Below, piece after piece: positions 37,348-46,678 of a stretch of 64,000 bases of DNA. Below the pieces are notes generated by a model. That model ran no database searches, had not been told where the DNA came from, and saw only the letters and a program-made list of their open reading frames with translations. The stretch covers positions 248,001 to 312,000 of the forward strand of contig NZ_CAOS01000013.1 of the NCBI RefSeq assembly GCF_000315365.1, given 5' to 3'. The stretch comes from Desulforamulus hydrothermalis Lam5 = DSM 18033 (GTDB taxonomy: Bacteria; Bacillota; Desulfotomaculia; Desulfotomaculales; Desulfotomaculaceae). The first letter of the stretch is position 1. Every line of letters begins with the position of its first letter. A program made the position numbers and the translations under genes.

Positions 37348-37812
37348 TCAACGAATATCCGGCGGCAGATCCGGCTGCCTGGCGGCTTCCACCGCCAGCC
37401 GGTCGCAGCGTTCGTTTTCCGGGTTGCCGGCATGCCCGCGCACCCATACAAATTTAACTTGATGATACTCTAAGAGCTTTAATAACCTTTCCCAGAGGTC
37501 GGCGTTTAAAGCGGGTTCTTTTTTATTGCGCATCCAGCCGTTGGCCCGCCACTTTTTTGCCCACCCCTGCTCTATGGCGTTTACCAGATATTGCGAATCG
37601 GTGTACAAAGTGACGCTGCACCTTTCTTTAAGCTGTTCCAGCCCTACGATGGCGGCCAAAATTTCCATGCGGTTGTTGGTGGTGTTGCGAAAACCGCCGG
37701 ACAGTTCTTTGCGGTGTCCCTTGTACAGCAACACCACGCCGTAGCCGCCGGGCCCCGGGTTGCCCGAGCAGGCACCGTCGGTATAAATGATAACCTCTTT
37801 CAAACTTGACAT
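37348..37812 (-). CDS. rnhA: Ribonuclease HI
   Basis: The catalytic acidic residues are in [28 protein letters not shown] and LYTDSQYL, with a final Asp in NERCDRLA. It degrades RNA in RNA-DNA hybrids. The length is 154 residues. It is convergent with the zinc-ribbon gene and has its own promoter. Confidence 0.96.
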   Translation of the reverse strand: MSSLKEVIIYTDGACSGNPGPGGYGVVLLYKGHRKELSGGFRNTTNNRMEILAAIVGLEQLKERCSVTLYTDSQYLVNAIEQGWAKKWRANGWMRNKKEPALNADLWERLLKLLEYHQVKFVWVRGHAGNPENERCDRLAVEAARQPDLPPDIR

Positions 37813-37861
37813 AAATCAACCCCACTTTACTTGTGCCACAATTTGCCATTAAAACAAGGTA

Positions 37862-37889
37862 ATTATACCATGGCCTTGTTACATAACAA
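37862..37889 (-). promoter_or_regulatory. Sigma-A promoter of rnhA
   Basis: On the minus strand TTGTTA and a perfect TATAAT are separated by 16 bases, about 50 bases before the rnhA start. Confidence 0.6.
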
Positions 37890-37993
37890 AGTTTTATCCG
37901 GCAGATTAAATAATTTGCCCCCGTTGCTGCTGCCCCGGTGCGGCAACAGACGGGATGATAAAATTGCCTGAAGTTCACCGGCTATAAACCGGA

Positions 37994-38051
37994 TTGAAAA
38001 TAAATGAATGGTTATCTAATCCTCAGTTGCAGCAGAGGATGATAACCATTC
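37994..38051 (-). terminator. Terminator of the LSm-like coat gene
   Basis: GAATGGTTATC and GATAACCATTC are exact complements, with an inner TCCTC/GAGGA stem. Reading leftwards the hairpin is followed by ATTTATTTTC. The gap 37813-38138 has no gene. Confidence 0.65.
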
Positions 38052-38138
38052 AAAGGTCACCGTGCCAGCCGGTCTGCCGGATATATTATCGTCACAGATC
38101 CAAAGTGTTGTTTTCACAACCTTGCATTGACAGTCGGA

Positions 38139-38621
38139 CTATGCTTCCTTTTCTTCTTTTGCTTCCTCTTTAACGTCTTTAACTTCCATCATGCCGGGCA
38201 TCGGTCCCATACCCATGCCGGGCGGTGAAGACCAGCCGCCTGGCGGACAGGGGCCGGTTGGCGGGCAGCCGGGCATCATGCCGGGGCCCATGCCCATGCC
38301 CGGGCTGACAGGATATTGGGGTTGGCCGGGGTAGGGTTGGGGCGGCGGGCAAATTTGATCTTTGGCGCCGGCCACCTGAACAGCGCAAATATTGTAAATG
38401 GGGATAATGGTAGCCTGGGTATTGCTGCCGCTACCGTTATGCAATTCAATATAGTCCTGGCCCACCGCATGCAGGGTACCTGCTACCGGGCTGGCGTTGG
38501 GGCAGGTAAGAGAAACGGTGACTCTTTGATGCAGCAGGTCACACAGACGCTGCAAAAAGGTGGGAGCCACCTTGGGAGGCATCATGCTGCCCTTTGCTTC
38601 CATTTCTTCGCTCATAAACAT
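38139..38621 (-). CDS. LSm-like (DUF2642-type) protein with Gly/Pro/Met-rich tail
   Basis: The first half (about residues 18-85) looks like a small beta-barrel of the LSm/DUF2642 kind, with HQRVTVSLTCPN and GTLHAVGQDYIELHN. Such domains occur in Firmicute spore-associated proteins. The second half is low-complexity, rich in Pro, Gly and Met (repeats of PGMGMGP), and ends in an acidic-lysine tail (VKDVKEEAKEEKEA). AGGAGGT lies six bases before the ATG. A spore coat role is inferred only. Confidence 0.7.
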   Translation of the reverse strand: MFMSEEMEAKGSMMPPKVAPTFLQRLCDLLHQRVTVSLTCPNASPVAGTLHAVGQDYIELHNGSGSNTQATIIPIYNICAVQVAGAKDQICPPPQPYPGQPQYPVSPGMGMGPGMMPGCPPTGPCPPGGWSSPPGMGMGPMPGMMEVKDVKEEAKEEKEA

Positions 38622-38683
38622 ATCAAACCTCCTATAAGGATTTGCTATATCTTATTAATTCAAATGTAAAAAGGTGCCAAAAA

Positions 38684-38711
38684 TAAAAAAAACCGGTCAT
38701 GATGACCGGCC
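38684..38711 (-). terminator. Terminator of the DUF1540 gene
   Basis: CCGGTCAT and ATGACCGG pair and are followed on the minus strand by a run of eight T. It is placed 20 bases after the DUF1540 stop. Confidence 0.85.
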
Positions 38712-38730
38712 AGCCAGCGGTTTGCTTGCC

Positions 38731-38880
38731 TCAGGCTTTGGGTTTAAAGGTGTCGCATTGAGTTTCTTCGGAGGTATGGGAGTTTTGGGTGCCACAATGG
38801 TTCACTTGAATCATCGGTGCGTCACACATAACATTGGAGTTGTAGGCGCACTCGGTAACTGTACATTTAATATTGGGCAT
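38731..38880 (-). CDS. DUF1540 small cysteine-rich protein
   Basis: This 49-residue protein begins MPNIKCTVTECAYNSNVMCD and ends TQCDTFKPKA. The Cys spacing (C-x4-C-x7-C, then a Cys before TF) and the YN pair match DUF1540, a metal-binding-like family common in spore-forming Clostridia. GGGAGGTG precedes the start. A possible forespore-type promoter lies upstream. The role is unknown. Confidence 0.88.
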   Translation of the reverse strand: MPNIKCTVTECAYNSNVMCDAPMIQVNHCGTQNSHTSEETQCDTFKPKA

Positions 38881-38910
38881 GACATTTCACCTCCCTGTTT
38901 GACTTGCTTA

Positions 38911-38939
38911 TAGTATGCCCGGACAGAGAGATAAAATTC
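38911..38939 (-). promoter_or_regulatory. Possible sigma-F/G promoter of the DUF1540 gene
   Basis: On the minus strand GAATT is followed after 17 bases by CATACTA, close to the forespore consensus (GHATR, CATWHTA). Only sequence likeness supports it. Confidence 0.35.
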
Positions 38940-39147
38940 ACTGCTAATAACCAACTGAATAATTATAATACATTTGTTATATTTAAACAATAAGTGTCCA
39001 AAAAGTATACAAAATATTTCCTGAATTTTATGAAGGAAAAAGTTATTTTTCGTAGAAAAAATTACTAGTCTCGTGTAAATGCATGAGGAGGGGAACCGGG
39101 ACGGAGTTCTTAACAGAAACAGATTAAAGAGAGGAGATGCCAAGTTG

Positions 39148-40734
39148 ATGCTGCGGAAAAAGCAAATGTTTTTGCTGCTGCTGGCAGCCTTGCTGGCGGT
39201 GGCACTGGTTGGCTGCGGCGGCGGTGACAAAACTCAACCGGCTGCTGACAATGCCCAACCGAAAGTTTTTGTGTTTGCCCAGGGTTCCGACCCCAGGGGT
39301 TTGGATCCTGCTTATGTTGACGACGGCGAATCTGCCAACCCAATTGTCAACATTTATGACGGCCTGGTTCGTTATAAGCCCGGCAGTACTGAAATTGAAC
39401 CGGCCCTGGCTACTGAATGGTCCGCTTCCCCGGACGGCAAAGAATGGACCTTCAAACTTCGTCAAGGCGTTAAATTCCACGACGGAACTCCCTTTAACGC
39501 GGACGCGGTGGTATTCAGTGTATCCCGTCAATTACCTCCTCAGCGTACCGATGAAATGCCCTATGCTTCCTTTACCTTCGGCCCGGTAGAAAAGGTTGAA
39601 AAGGTAGACGATTACACCGTTAAGTTTATCTTGAGCGAACCCTATGCCCCCTTCCTGGCTAACCTGGCCATGGCGCTGGCTGCTCCCATTGTCAGCCCGG
39701 CAGCGGTAGAAAAGTACGGCAAAGATTTTATTGAGCACCCGGTAGGCACCGGCCCCTTTAAGTTTGTGGAATGGAAGAAGGGCCAGCAAATTGTTTTGGA
39801 AGCCAACAAAGAATACTGGGACGGCGCCCCCAAAATCGACAAACTGGTTTACAAGTTTGTTAAAGAAAACTCGGTGCGGGCCAGCGAGCTGAGAACCGGC
39901 AGCATTCAAGCCATGAACGGGGTTGACCCCAACGATGTTAAGATGCTGGAAGACGCCGGCCTGACAGTGATTAAAAACCCCGGCATGAACATTAACTACC
40001 TGGCTTTCTTCTGCAACAAGAAACCCTTTGACAATCCTAAACTGCGCCTGGCCGTGGCCCATGCCATCAACCGCGAACACCTGATCAGCTACCTGTACCA
40101 GGGGCTGGCCGAACTGCCCAACAGCATGCTGCCCGGCTTTATGCCCGGCCATGACAAAACCCTGCAGGCACCTGAGTACAACCCGGAAAAAGCCAAGCAA
40201 CTGCTGGCAGAAGCCGGTTATCCCAACGGTTTAAAGGTAACCCTGTTAACCTATTCTACCGTGCGTCCTTATAACCCGGTGGGCGGTGACAAGCTGGCTG
40301 CCGCTATCCAGGCCGATTTGCGCAAGGTGGGTATTGATGTAGAAATCAAGACCTACCCGTGGAAAGAATACAAACAGGTTTACACACCGGAAATCGTTAA
40401 AGACGGCGACTTTATGCTGTATGGCTGGATTGGCGACAACGGTGACCCGGACAACTTCCTGTCTCTGCTGGAAACCAAGGAAATCAAGAGTTCTCTGAAT
40501 GCTGCCAAGTATTCCAACAAGCAAGTGGACGAGCTGCTGGTGAAAGGCCGCACCGCCAAAACCCAGGAAGAACGCAACGCTGCTTACAGCCAGCTGCAAA
40601 AAATTGTTCAGGCAGAAGCACCCTGGGTATTCTTAAGCCACAGCAAAGACATGGCAGCGGTTAGCAAGAACGTGGTCGGTTTTGATCTGCACCCGGTGGG
40701 CGTTGTTTACTTCCGCAACGTCGACATTAAGTAG
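39148..40734 (+). CDS. oppA: Oligopeptide ABC transporter, substrate-binding lipoprotein
   Basis: A lipoprotein signal peptide (KKQMFLLLLAALLAVALVGC) ends at Cys23 of the predicted start. The remainder is a family-5 extracellular solute-binding protein with TNEGLVRY-like NIYDGLVRYKPGSTEIEPALA and VKFHDGTPFNADAVVFS. It captures peptides or related solutes for the downstream permeases. ATG 39148 is chosen; TTG 39145 directly before it fits the GAGGAG site equally. A stem-loop separates it from oppB. Confidence 0.93.
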   Translation: MLRKKQMFLLLLAALLAVALVGCGGGDKTQPAADNAQPKVFVFAQGSDPRGLDPAYVDDGESANPIVNIYDGLVRYKPGSTEIEPALATEWSASPDGKEWTFKLRQGVKFHDGTPFNADAVVFSVSRQLPPQRTDEMPYASFTFGPVEKVEKVDDYTVKFILSEPYAPFLANLAMALAAPIVSPAAVEKYGKDFIEHPVGTGPFKFVEWKKGQQIVLEANKEYWDGAPKIDKLVYKFVKENSVRASELRTGSIQAMNGVDPNDVKMLEDAGLTVIKNPGMNINYLAFFCNKKPFDNPKLRLAVAHAINREHLISYLYQGLAELPNSMLPGFMPGHDKTLQAPEYNPEKAKQLLAEAGYPNGLKVTLLTYSTVRPYNPVGGDKLAAAIQADLRKVGIDVEIKTYPWKEYKQVYTPEIVKDGDFMLYGWIGDNGDPDNFLSLLETKEIKSSLNAAKYSNKQVDELLVKGRTAKTQEERNAAYSQLQKIVQAEAPWVFLSHSKDMAAVSKNVVGFDLHPVGVVYFRNVDIK

Positions 40735-40763
40735 TGATGCAAGCCATGAAGGCTGAACGAAAG

Positions 40764-40793
40764 CACGAATATGGCCCCAGAGCCATATTCGTG
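40764..40793 (+). promoter_or_regulatory. Intercistronic hairpin between oppA and oppB
   Basis: CACGAATATGGC and GCCATATTCGTG form a perfect 12-bp stem with a 6-base loop and no T-run. Such hairpins after binding-protein genes protect upstream mRNA and attenuate the permease genes. Confidence 0.6.
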
Positions 40794-40874
40794 TCTTCAT
40801 GTTCAGGGGCTGGCGAAATTGACACAAGGGAAAACCGTTGATTACAATCCCCGGCCGGGGAAAGAGGGATGGAA

Positions 40875-41879
40875 ATGCTAAAATACATTGTCAAACGACT
40901 GATACTTTTGGTGCCGGTACTTTTTGGCATCAGCTTGTTTGTGTTTTTGGTGCTGCGTTTGTTTACCGCCGACCCGGCCTCTGTTATGCTGGGCCAGCAT
41001 GCCACAGCGGAACAGGTGGCTGCCCTGCGGGAGGAACTGGGCTTTAATAAACCACTGTATGTCCAGTTTGGTATCTTTTTAGGCCAGATTTTGCAAGGTG
41101 ATTTCGGCCGCTCGCTGATGACCAGGGCGCCGGTGACGGATGAACTGCTGGCCCGTTTTCCGGCCACAGTGGAACTGGCAATGGCCGCCATGCTGATTGC
41201 CACCGTTATCGGCGTGACGGTGGGTGTTATTTCCGCCGTTAAGCAATACTCGGCCTTTGATTACCTGAGCATGGTGGGTGCCCTGCTGGGGGTATCCATG
41301 CCCATTTTCTGGTTGGGTCTCATGTTGATTATTTTATTTTCGGTTACCCTGGGCTGGCTGCCGGTATCCGGACGCATTGCGGTAGGCATGGAGCCGGCGT
41401 CCATAACTGATTTTTACCTGTTGGACAGCCTGTTAACCGGCAACTGGGCAGCCTTTAAGTCTGCTCTCAGCCACCTGGTACTGCCCGCGGTGGCCCTGGC
41501 TTCCTATTCCATGGCCATCATTGCCCGCATGACCAGATCCACCATGCTGGAAGTAATCCGCCAGGATTACATTCGCACAGCCCGATCCAAGGGCCTGGCA
41601 GAAGGCACAGTGATTTTTAAACACGCCCTGCGCAACGCCTTAATTCCGGTCACCACCGTGATTGGCCTGCAGATGGGTTCCCTGCTGGGGGGAGCCGTTT
41701 TAACTGAAACGGTTTTCTCCTGGCCCGGCATCGGCAGCTTTATTGTTAACGCCATCCTGGCCGGCGATTTTCCGGTGGTTCAGGGAGGCGTGATTATGGT
41801 AGCCACCATCTTTGTGGTGGTCAACCTGATTGTCGATATACTGTACGCTTACCTGGATCCCAGAATAAAGTATTCTTAA
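40875..41879 (+). CDS. oppB: Oligopeptide ABC transporter, permease 1
   Basis: Six membrane helices are expected, and the EAA loop is seen in QDYIRTARSKGLAEGTVIFKHALRNALIP. The N terminus LKYIVKRLILLVPVLFGISLFVF is typical of OppB/DppB. I choose ATG 40875, seven bases behind AGAGGG, over ATG 40869. The protein is 334 residues. Together with oppC it forms the channel. Confidence 0.94.
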   Translation: MLKYIVKRLILLVPVLFGISLFVFLVLRLFTADPASVMLGQHATAEQVAALREELGFNKPLYVQFGIFLGQILQGDFGRSLMTRAPVTDELLARFPATVELAMAAMLIATVIGVTVGVISAVKQYSAFDYLSMVGALLGVSMPIFWLGLMLIILFSVTLGWLPVSGRIAVGMEPASITDFYLLDSLLTGNWAAFKSALSHLVLPAVALASYSMAIIARMTRSTMLEVIRQDYIRTARSKGLAEGTVIFKHALRNALIPVTTVIGLQMGSLLGGAVLTETVFSWPGIGSFIVNAILAGDFPVVQGGVIMVATIFVVVNLIVDILYAYLDPRIKYS

Positions 41880-41946
41880 TGATACAGTACGGTACTGCCT
41901 GATGCGCCAACCAACTTTCACTCATTAAGAAGAAAGGACGCTTTGT

Positions 41947-42837
41947 ATGTCACAAGCTCAAGCAAGTGTGCAGGTTAAGCAACCTGCGGAGCAGGCTTAT
42001 TCGCCGGCGGCGGATTTTTGGCGCCGTTTGCGCAAAAACAAGCTGGCTATGGTCAGCCTGGTATTTCTTTTAGCCCTTAGCCTGATGGCTGTATTGGCTC
42101 CCTTTGTGGCCCCCTACGACCCTTATTTAAGCGATATGCCCAAAGCTCTGCAGGGGCCCAGCGCCCAGCACTGGCTGGGTAACGACGAACTGGGCCGGGA
42201 CATATTAAGCCGCATTATTTACGGGGCCCGTATTTCCCTGCGGGTAGGCTTAATTGCTGTGGGCATTGCCCTGTCGGTGGGCATGACCCTGGGTTCCCTG
42301 GCCGGCTATTACGGCGGCCGCCTGGATAATCTGATCATGCGGGTAATGGATATTATGCTGGCTTTTCCCTCCATCCTGCTGGCCATTGCCTTAATGGCGG
42401 TGCTGGGCCGCGGGGTGGAAAACGCCATTATAGCCATCGGTATTGTTTCTATCCCGGAGTATGCCAGGATTGTCAGGGGATCGGTGCTGTCGGTAAAAGA
42501 AAACGAGTATGTGCAGGCGGCCCGGGCCATTGGCAATAACGACCTGCAAATCATTTTCCGGCATATCCTGCCCAATGTGATGGCGCCCGTTATTGTGCGG
42601 GCCACCCTGGGTATTTCCACCGCCATCCTGGAAACCTCGGCTCTCGGTTTCCTGGGGCTGGGTGTTGTGCCGCCCTATGCCGAATGGGGTACCATGCTGG
42701 GCAGCGGCCGCGGTTATATGTTTAATGCGCCGCACCTGGTATTTTTCCCGGGTATTGCCATCACCCTGACGGTAATGGCCTTTAACTTGCTGGGGGACGG
42801 ACTGCGCGACGCCCTGGATCCCCGGCTGCGACGCTAG
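41947..42837 (+). CDS. oppC: Oligopeptide ABC transporter, permease 2
   Basis: An OppC-type N-terminal cytoplasmic segment (FWRRLRKNKLAMVSLVFL) is followed by membrane helices and the EAA loop ENEYVQAARAIGNNDLQIIFRHILPN. The 296-residue length is normal. GAAAGGACG precedes ATG 41947. It lies 67 bases after oppB and 12 bases before oppD. Confidence 0.95.
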   Translation: MSQAQASVQVKQPAEQAYSPAADFWRRLRKNKLAMVSLVFLLALSLMAVLAPFVAPYDPYLSDMPKALQGPSAQHWLGNDELGRDILSRIIYGARISLRVGLIAVGIALSVGMTLGSLAGYYGGRLDNLIMRVMDIMLAFPSILLAIALMAVLGRGVENAIIAIGIVSIPEYARIVRGSVLSVKENEYVQAARAIGNNDLQIIFRHILPNVMAPVIVRATLGISTAILETSALGFLGLGVVPPYAEWGTMLGSGRGYMFNAPHLVFFPGIAITLTVMAFNLLGDGLRDALDPRLRR

Positions 42838-42849
42838 GAGGTGGGTGCC

Positions 42850-43830
42850 ATGACACAAACGTTATTAGAAGTAAAAGACTTACAAACCCACTTTTTTCTG
42901 GAGGACGGTGTTGTACCGGCGGTGGACGGGGTGAGCTTTCACCTGAACCGTGGCGAAACCCTGGCGGTGGTGGGGGAATCCGGCAGCGGCAAAAGCATTA
43001 CCGCTACTTCCATCATGCGGCTGATTCCCAATCCTCCCGGGCGGATTGTGGGGGGACAGATTTTATTTAACGGCGAGGATTTGTTGCAAAAAACCGAAAA
43101 AGAAATGCGGGCCATCCGGGGCAACCGCATCTCCATGATTTTTCAGGAACCCATGACTTCGCTGAACCCGGTGTTCCGGGTGGGCCAGCAAATTGCCGAA
43201 TCCCTGATGCTGCACCAGGGTTTGAACAAGCAGGCCGCCCTGGAGAAAAGCATTGAAATGTTAAGGCTGACCGGCATTCCGGCGCCGGAAAAACGGGTGC
43301 ACGACTTCCCGCACCAGATGAGCGGCGGCATGCGCCAGCGGGTGATGATTGCCATGGCCCTTTGCTGCCGGCCGGAACTGTTAATTGCCGATGAACCTAC
43401 CACCGCCCTGGATGTTACCATCCAGGCTCAAATTTTGGATCTGATGCTGGAATTAAAACAACAGCTGGGCACCGCCATTATCATGATTACGCACGACCTG
43501 GCGGTGGTGGCCGAGATGGCCGACCGGGCGGCGGTGATGTACTGCGGCAAACTGGTGGAAGAAGCGCCGGTGCCGGAGTTATTTGATAACCCCCTGCACC
43601 CGTATACCAGGGGGCTGCTGAAGTCCATTCCCCATATCAATGAACGGCAGGACAGGCTGTATATGATAGAAGGCATGGTACCTCCCTTAACCAACCTGCC
43701 GCCGGGCTGTGCCTTTGCGCCCCGTTGTCCGGAGGCCGGGCCACGCTGCCGGTTGGCGCGGCCTGTTTTGCAAGAGTTGGCCGCCGGGCGCCGGGTCAGC
43801 TGCTGGCTGTATGAAGGGGGTGTGCAATAG
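42850..43830 (+). CDS. oppD: Oligopeptide ABC transporter, ATPase 1
   Basis: Walker [13 protein letters not shown], signature [14 protein letters not shown] and Walker [14 protein letters not shown] are all intact. The C-terminal oligopeptide/dipeptide region with [11 protein letters not shown] (Cys-rich) is present. ATG 42850 behind TAGGAGGTG is chosen. The stop codon shares its last base with the GTG of oppF. Confidence 0.95.
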   Translation: MTQTLLEVKDLQTHFFLEDGVVPAVDGVSFHLNRGETLAVVGESGSGKSITATSIMRLIPNPPGRIVGGQILFNGEDLLQKTEKEMRAIRGNRISMIFQEPMTSLNPVFRVGQQIAESLMLHQGLNKQAALEKSIEMLRLTGIPAPEKRVHDFPHQMSGGMRQRVMIAMALCCRPELLIADEPTTALDVTIQAQILDLMLELKQQLGTAIIMITHDLAVVAEMADRAAVMYCGKLVEEAPVPELFDNPLHPYTRGLLKSIPHINERQDRLYMIEGMVPPLTNLPPGCAFAPRCPEAGPRCRLARPVLQELAAGRRVSCWLYEGGVQ

Positions 43831-44804
43831 TGTCTGCACTGGTGCATGTGGCAAACCTGACCAAGTATTTTCCCATCCGCAAGGGCCTGTTTGGCAAAGA
43901 ATCGGGCCAGGTCAAAGCGGTGGACGGTTTAACCTTCGACATTCGCCAGGGGGAAACCCTGGGTTTGGTGGGCGAGAGCGGTTGCGGCAAATCCACCACC
44001 GGCCGCCTGATACTGCGCCTGTTGGAACCCACTGCCGGCCGGGTGGAATTTGCCGGGCAGGATGTGCTGGCGGCAAGCCCCAGGGAGTTAAGGGCCCTGC
44101 GCAAAGATATGCAGATTATTTTTCAAGACCCTTATGCTTCCCTTAACCCCCGCATGTCAGTGGGCGACATCATTGCCGAACCCATCAAGCTGTATAAACT
44201 GGCCAGCGGGCCGGCTGTCCAGAAAAGGGTGGAGCACCTGCTGTCCTGTGTGGGGCTGGCCTCCTACCATGCCCGGCGCTACCCCCATGAGTTCAGCGGC
44301 GGCCAGCGGCAGCGGGTGGGCATTGCCCGGGCGTTGGCCCTCAACCCCAAGTTAATCGTGTGCGACGAGCCGGTTTCTGCCCTGGACGTATCCATCCAAT
44401 CGCAGGTGTTGAACCTGTTAAAAGACCTGCAGCAGGAATTCGGCCTGACTTACCTGTTTATTGCCCATGGCTTAAACGTGGTGAAGCATGTCAGCGACCG
44501 CATCGGGGTTATGTACCTGGGTAAAATGGTGGAGCTGGCCGGGGGTGATGAACTGTACAACAACCCGCTGCACCCCTATACCAAAGCGCTGCTGTCGGCG
44601 GTGCCGGTGCCGGACCCCCGGGCCAAGAAACAGCGCATTATTTTAAAAGGCGACGTGCCCAGCCCGGTTAACCCGCCCCGGGGCTGCCGTTTCCACACCC
44701 GCTGTTTCTGCAGCCAGGACATTTGCCGGCACCACGAGCCGGTATTTAAAAGAATTAAACCGGGCCACTGGGTAGCCTGCCACCTGGTGGAGGAAGTAAA
44801 ATAA
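43830..44804 (+). CDS. oppF: Oligopeptide ABC transporter, ATPase 2
   Basis: Walker [15 protein letters not shown], signature [15 protein letters not shown] and Walker [15 protein letters not shown] are intact. A C-terminal [18 protein letters not shown] segment is the usual Cys-rich tail of OppF/DppF. It pairs with oppD to energise import. The GTG start overlaps the oppD stop by one base. A strong bidirectional terminator follows. Confidence 0.95.
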   Translation: MSALVHVANLTKYFPIRKGLFGKESGQVKAVDGLTFDIRQGETLGLVGESGCGKSTTGRLILRLLEPTAGRVEFAGQDVLAASPRELRALRKDMQIIFQDPYASLNPRMSVGDIIAEPIKLYKLASGPAVQKRVEHLLSCVGLASYHARRYPHEFSGGQRQRVGIARALALNPKLIVCDEPVSALDVSIQSQVLNLLKDLQQEFGLTYLFIAHGLNVVKHVSDRIGVMYLGKMVELAGGDELYNNPLHPYTKALLSAVPVPDPRAKKQRIILKGDVPSPVNPPRGCRFHTRCFCSQDICRHHEPVFKRIKPGHWVACHLVEEVK

Positions 44805-44811
44805 ACAAGGC

Positions 44812-44847
44812 GGCTGCGGTCCGGTTGTGCCGCAGCTGCCTTGTTTA
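44812..44847. terminator. Bidirectional terminator between oppF and the diguanylate cyclase gene
   Basis: TAAACAAGGC and GCCTTGTTTA are outer arms with an inner GCTGCGG/CCGCAGC stem. T-rich flanks occur on both sides. It serves the two convergent genes. Confidence 0.8.
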
Positions 44848-44851
44848 GTGT

Positions 44852-45865
44852 TTACGGACCGGCCACCTTAACCCGGTTGCGGCCGGCAGCTTTGGCCGCA
44901 TATAAGGCTTTGTCCGCCAGTGCCGGCAGTTGGCCGGCATCCGCCGTATGGGTCGGGCAGTGGGCGACGCCGAGTGAAACCGTCACCGGCCGGTGGGGGA
45001 AGGTGGTAGCGGCCACCGTCTGCCGGATGTGTTCCGCCAGCCGGATGCACTCCTCCAGGCCGGTATCAGGCAGGATGAAAGCAAACTCTTCGCCGCCGTA
45101 ACGGGCCGCAATATCACCGGGCCGCACTGCCTGCCGGAACAATTGGCCCAGTGTAATTAACACCCGGTCGCCCGCCGGGTGGCCGAAACGGTCGTTATAG
45201 TCTTTAAAAAAGTCCACGTCCAGCATAATCAGGCCGATATGCCGGGACACATGGCCGTTCAGCCGGACTTCCCGGTTTATTCTTTCCGCAAAGTAGCGGT
45301 GGTTGTACAGCCCGGTGAGGGCGTCCGTAAAGGAAAGGCTTTCAAACTTTTTATTTAACAGGGCGTTTTCCAGCGCCAGGCTTACCTGAATGGTAAACAG
45401 CTCTAAAATCATGTGTCTTTCTTCCGCCGTATCCGGCGGTTGTTCATACTGGGCCATAATTATGGCCAGCGGCTTGCCGTACTTGCTGTCCAGGGTCAAC
45501 ACCTGCAGCATGCCCTGGCAGGGAGAGCCGCAGTGGCCGCAACAGATTGGGTGGGGCAGGGCCAGAGCGGTGTTTTTAATCCGGTGCATGTGCGAAAGTA
45601 TTTTAGACAGCTTGCCACAAGAGCCAAAGGGGTTGTTAGCCAGGCTGCGCTGTACGTTGGCAATGGGAGCACCGTTTTCATCCAGCACGAGCAACTGGCA
45701 GCCGGCCACTTCGGCAATTTCCATAAAACCGTTTAAGATTAAATTATACATGGTGCGCAGGTCGTGCTCCCCTGCAATTTGGGCCACGATCCAGTGCAGC
45801 TGCGTCAGCTTTTCATTTAGCTTAACCAGTTTTTGGAATTTGGATAATATGTTGTCATCAACCAC
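44852..45865 (-). CDS. Diguanylate cyclase with GAF-like sensor
   Basis: The C-terminal GGDEF domain has the active motif RYGGEEF and an RxxD product-inhibition site (RPGD) five residues before it. The N-terminal half (about residues 20-180) looks like a GAF domain and contains a Cys-rich insert CCGHCGSPCQGM that could bind metal or sense redox state. The enzyme should make c-di-GMP. GTG 45865 behind GGGAGG is chosen. The length is about 337 residues. No transmembrane helix is seen, so it is cytoplasmic. Confidence 0.9.
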   Translation of the reverse strand: MVDDNILSKFQKLVKLNEKLTQLHWIVAQIAGEHDLRTMYNLILNGFMEIAEVAGCQLLVLDENGAPIANVQRSLANNPFGSCGKLSKILSHMHRIKNTALALPHPICCGHCGSPCQGMLQVLTLDSKYGKPLAIIMAQYEQPPDTAEERHMILELFTIQVSLALENALLNKKFESLSFTDALTGLYNHRYFAERINREVRLNGHVSRHIGLIMLDVDFFKDYNDRFGHPAGDRVLITLGQLFRQAVRPGDIAARYGGEEFAFILPDTGLEECIRLAEHIRQTVAATTFPHRPVTVSLGVAHCPTHTADAGQLPALADKALYAAKAAGRNRVKVAGP

Positions 45866-46032
45866 CGTGGTTTGCCTCCCTGTGTGAATTAACAAGTAAA
45901 TTCTCTGATGCCCTTGGAAAATCCTTGGCATAAAAAGTATATTAACGTCGAATTAACATTATTTTAAAAAGTCCGTTCCGGTTGCGCATAACCTTGCAGC
46001 AGGCTGTTAAACTATCTGTGAAAGGAGCAGGT

Positions 46033-46443
46033 ATGCATACCATTATCGTTACAGCGGCTATTATTGTTAACCAGGATAAAATTTTAATTGCCCAGCGCCC
46101 CGCACAGGCTGAGCACGGTTTAAAATGGGAATTTCCCGGTGGCAAGCTGCATGTTGGGGAAGACCCGAAAGCCGGCTTACAGCGGGAAATTCAGGAAGAA
46201 CTGGCCATGGAGGTGGCAGTGGAAGATATTTTTGAGGTGGTTTCCCACTGCTACGGCGACAGGCATGTCCTGCTGCTGTGCTACACCTGCCGTTACCTGG
46301 GGCAACAGCCGGTGGCCCGGGAGTGCCGCGATTTCCGCTGGGTAAGACCTGACGAAATGGATGGGTACGATTTTACCGCCGCGGATTTGCCGGTGGTTAA
46401 AAAGTTGCAAAAGTTATTGGACAAGAAAGAAGCCTGCCAATAA
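46033..46443 (+). CDS. NUDIX hydrolase, MutT-like
   Basis: The NUDIX box is visible as GGKLHVGEDPKAGLQREIQE followed by EL. The N terminus HTIIVTAAIIVNQDKILIAQRP and WEFPGGK are typical of MutT/8-oxo-dGTPases and CTP pyrophosphohydrolases. ATG 46033 with AAAGGAGC is chosen over the longer frame. The length is 136 residues. The exact substrate is not known. Confidence 0.9.
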   Translation: MHTIIVTAAIIVNQDKILIAQRPAQAEHGLKWEFPGGKLHVGEDPKAGLQREIQEELAMEVAVEDIFEVVSHCYGDRHVLLLCYTCRYLGQQPVARECRDFRWVRPDEMDGYDFTAADLPVVKKLQKLLDKKEACQ

Positions 46444-46462
46444 ATACGGCAGGCTTTAAAAT
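46430..46462 (+). terminator. Terminator overlapping the NUDIX stop codon
   Basis: AAGCCTGCC and GGCAGGCTT form a 9-bp stem around the stop codon, followed by TAAAAT. The T-run is weak. Confidence 0.6.
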
Positions 46463-46583
46463 AAAGATATATTGAGAAGGAGACAGATTCACTGGGTGTA
46501 AACAATTGTACCACGGGTGACGAACTTTGACAATAACATGCACATTTTTGGACAAAAATTCCTTATGGACATGCAGAATTTTG

Positions 46584-46633
46584 TGATATAATTCCTGATA
46601 AAGGCCTGCCGATCACCCCGGGTAACCACCGGG
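46584..46633 (+). promoter_or_regulatory. Extended -10 promoter and leader hairpin
   Basis: TGATATAAT at 46584-46592 is an extended -10. A CCCCGG/CCGGGG hairpin lies at 46616-46634. It should drive the next gene, 46679-47185. No good -35 is visible. Confidence 0.4.
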
Positions 46634-46678
46634 GATATTCATTTTTATACACTGTTTAACATCAAGGGGAGATCGAAG

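Noticed and set aside
37920-37960. CCCGTTGC...GCAAC hairpin upstream of rnhA
   Set aside because: Short, imperfect and without a T-run; it overlaps no gene and could be chance in a GC-rich stretch.
46605-46625. GCCGATCA as a sigma-D -10 element
   Set aside because: No TAAA lies 15 bases upstream; the nearest TAAA is only six bases away. The extended -10 just before it explains the promoter better.
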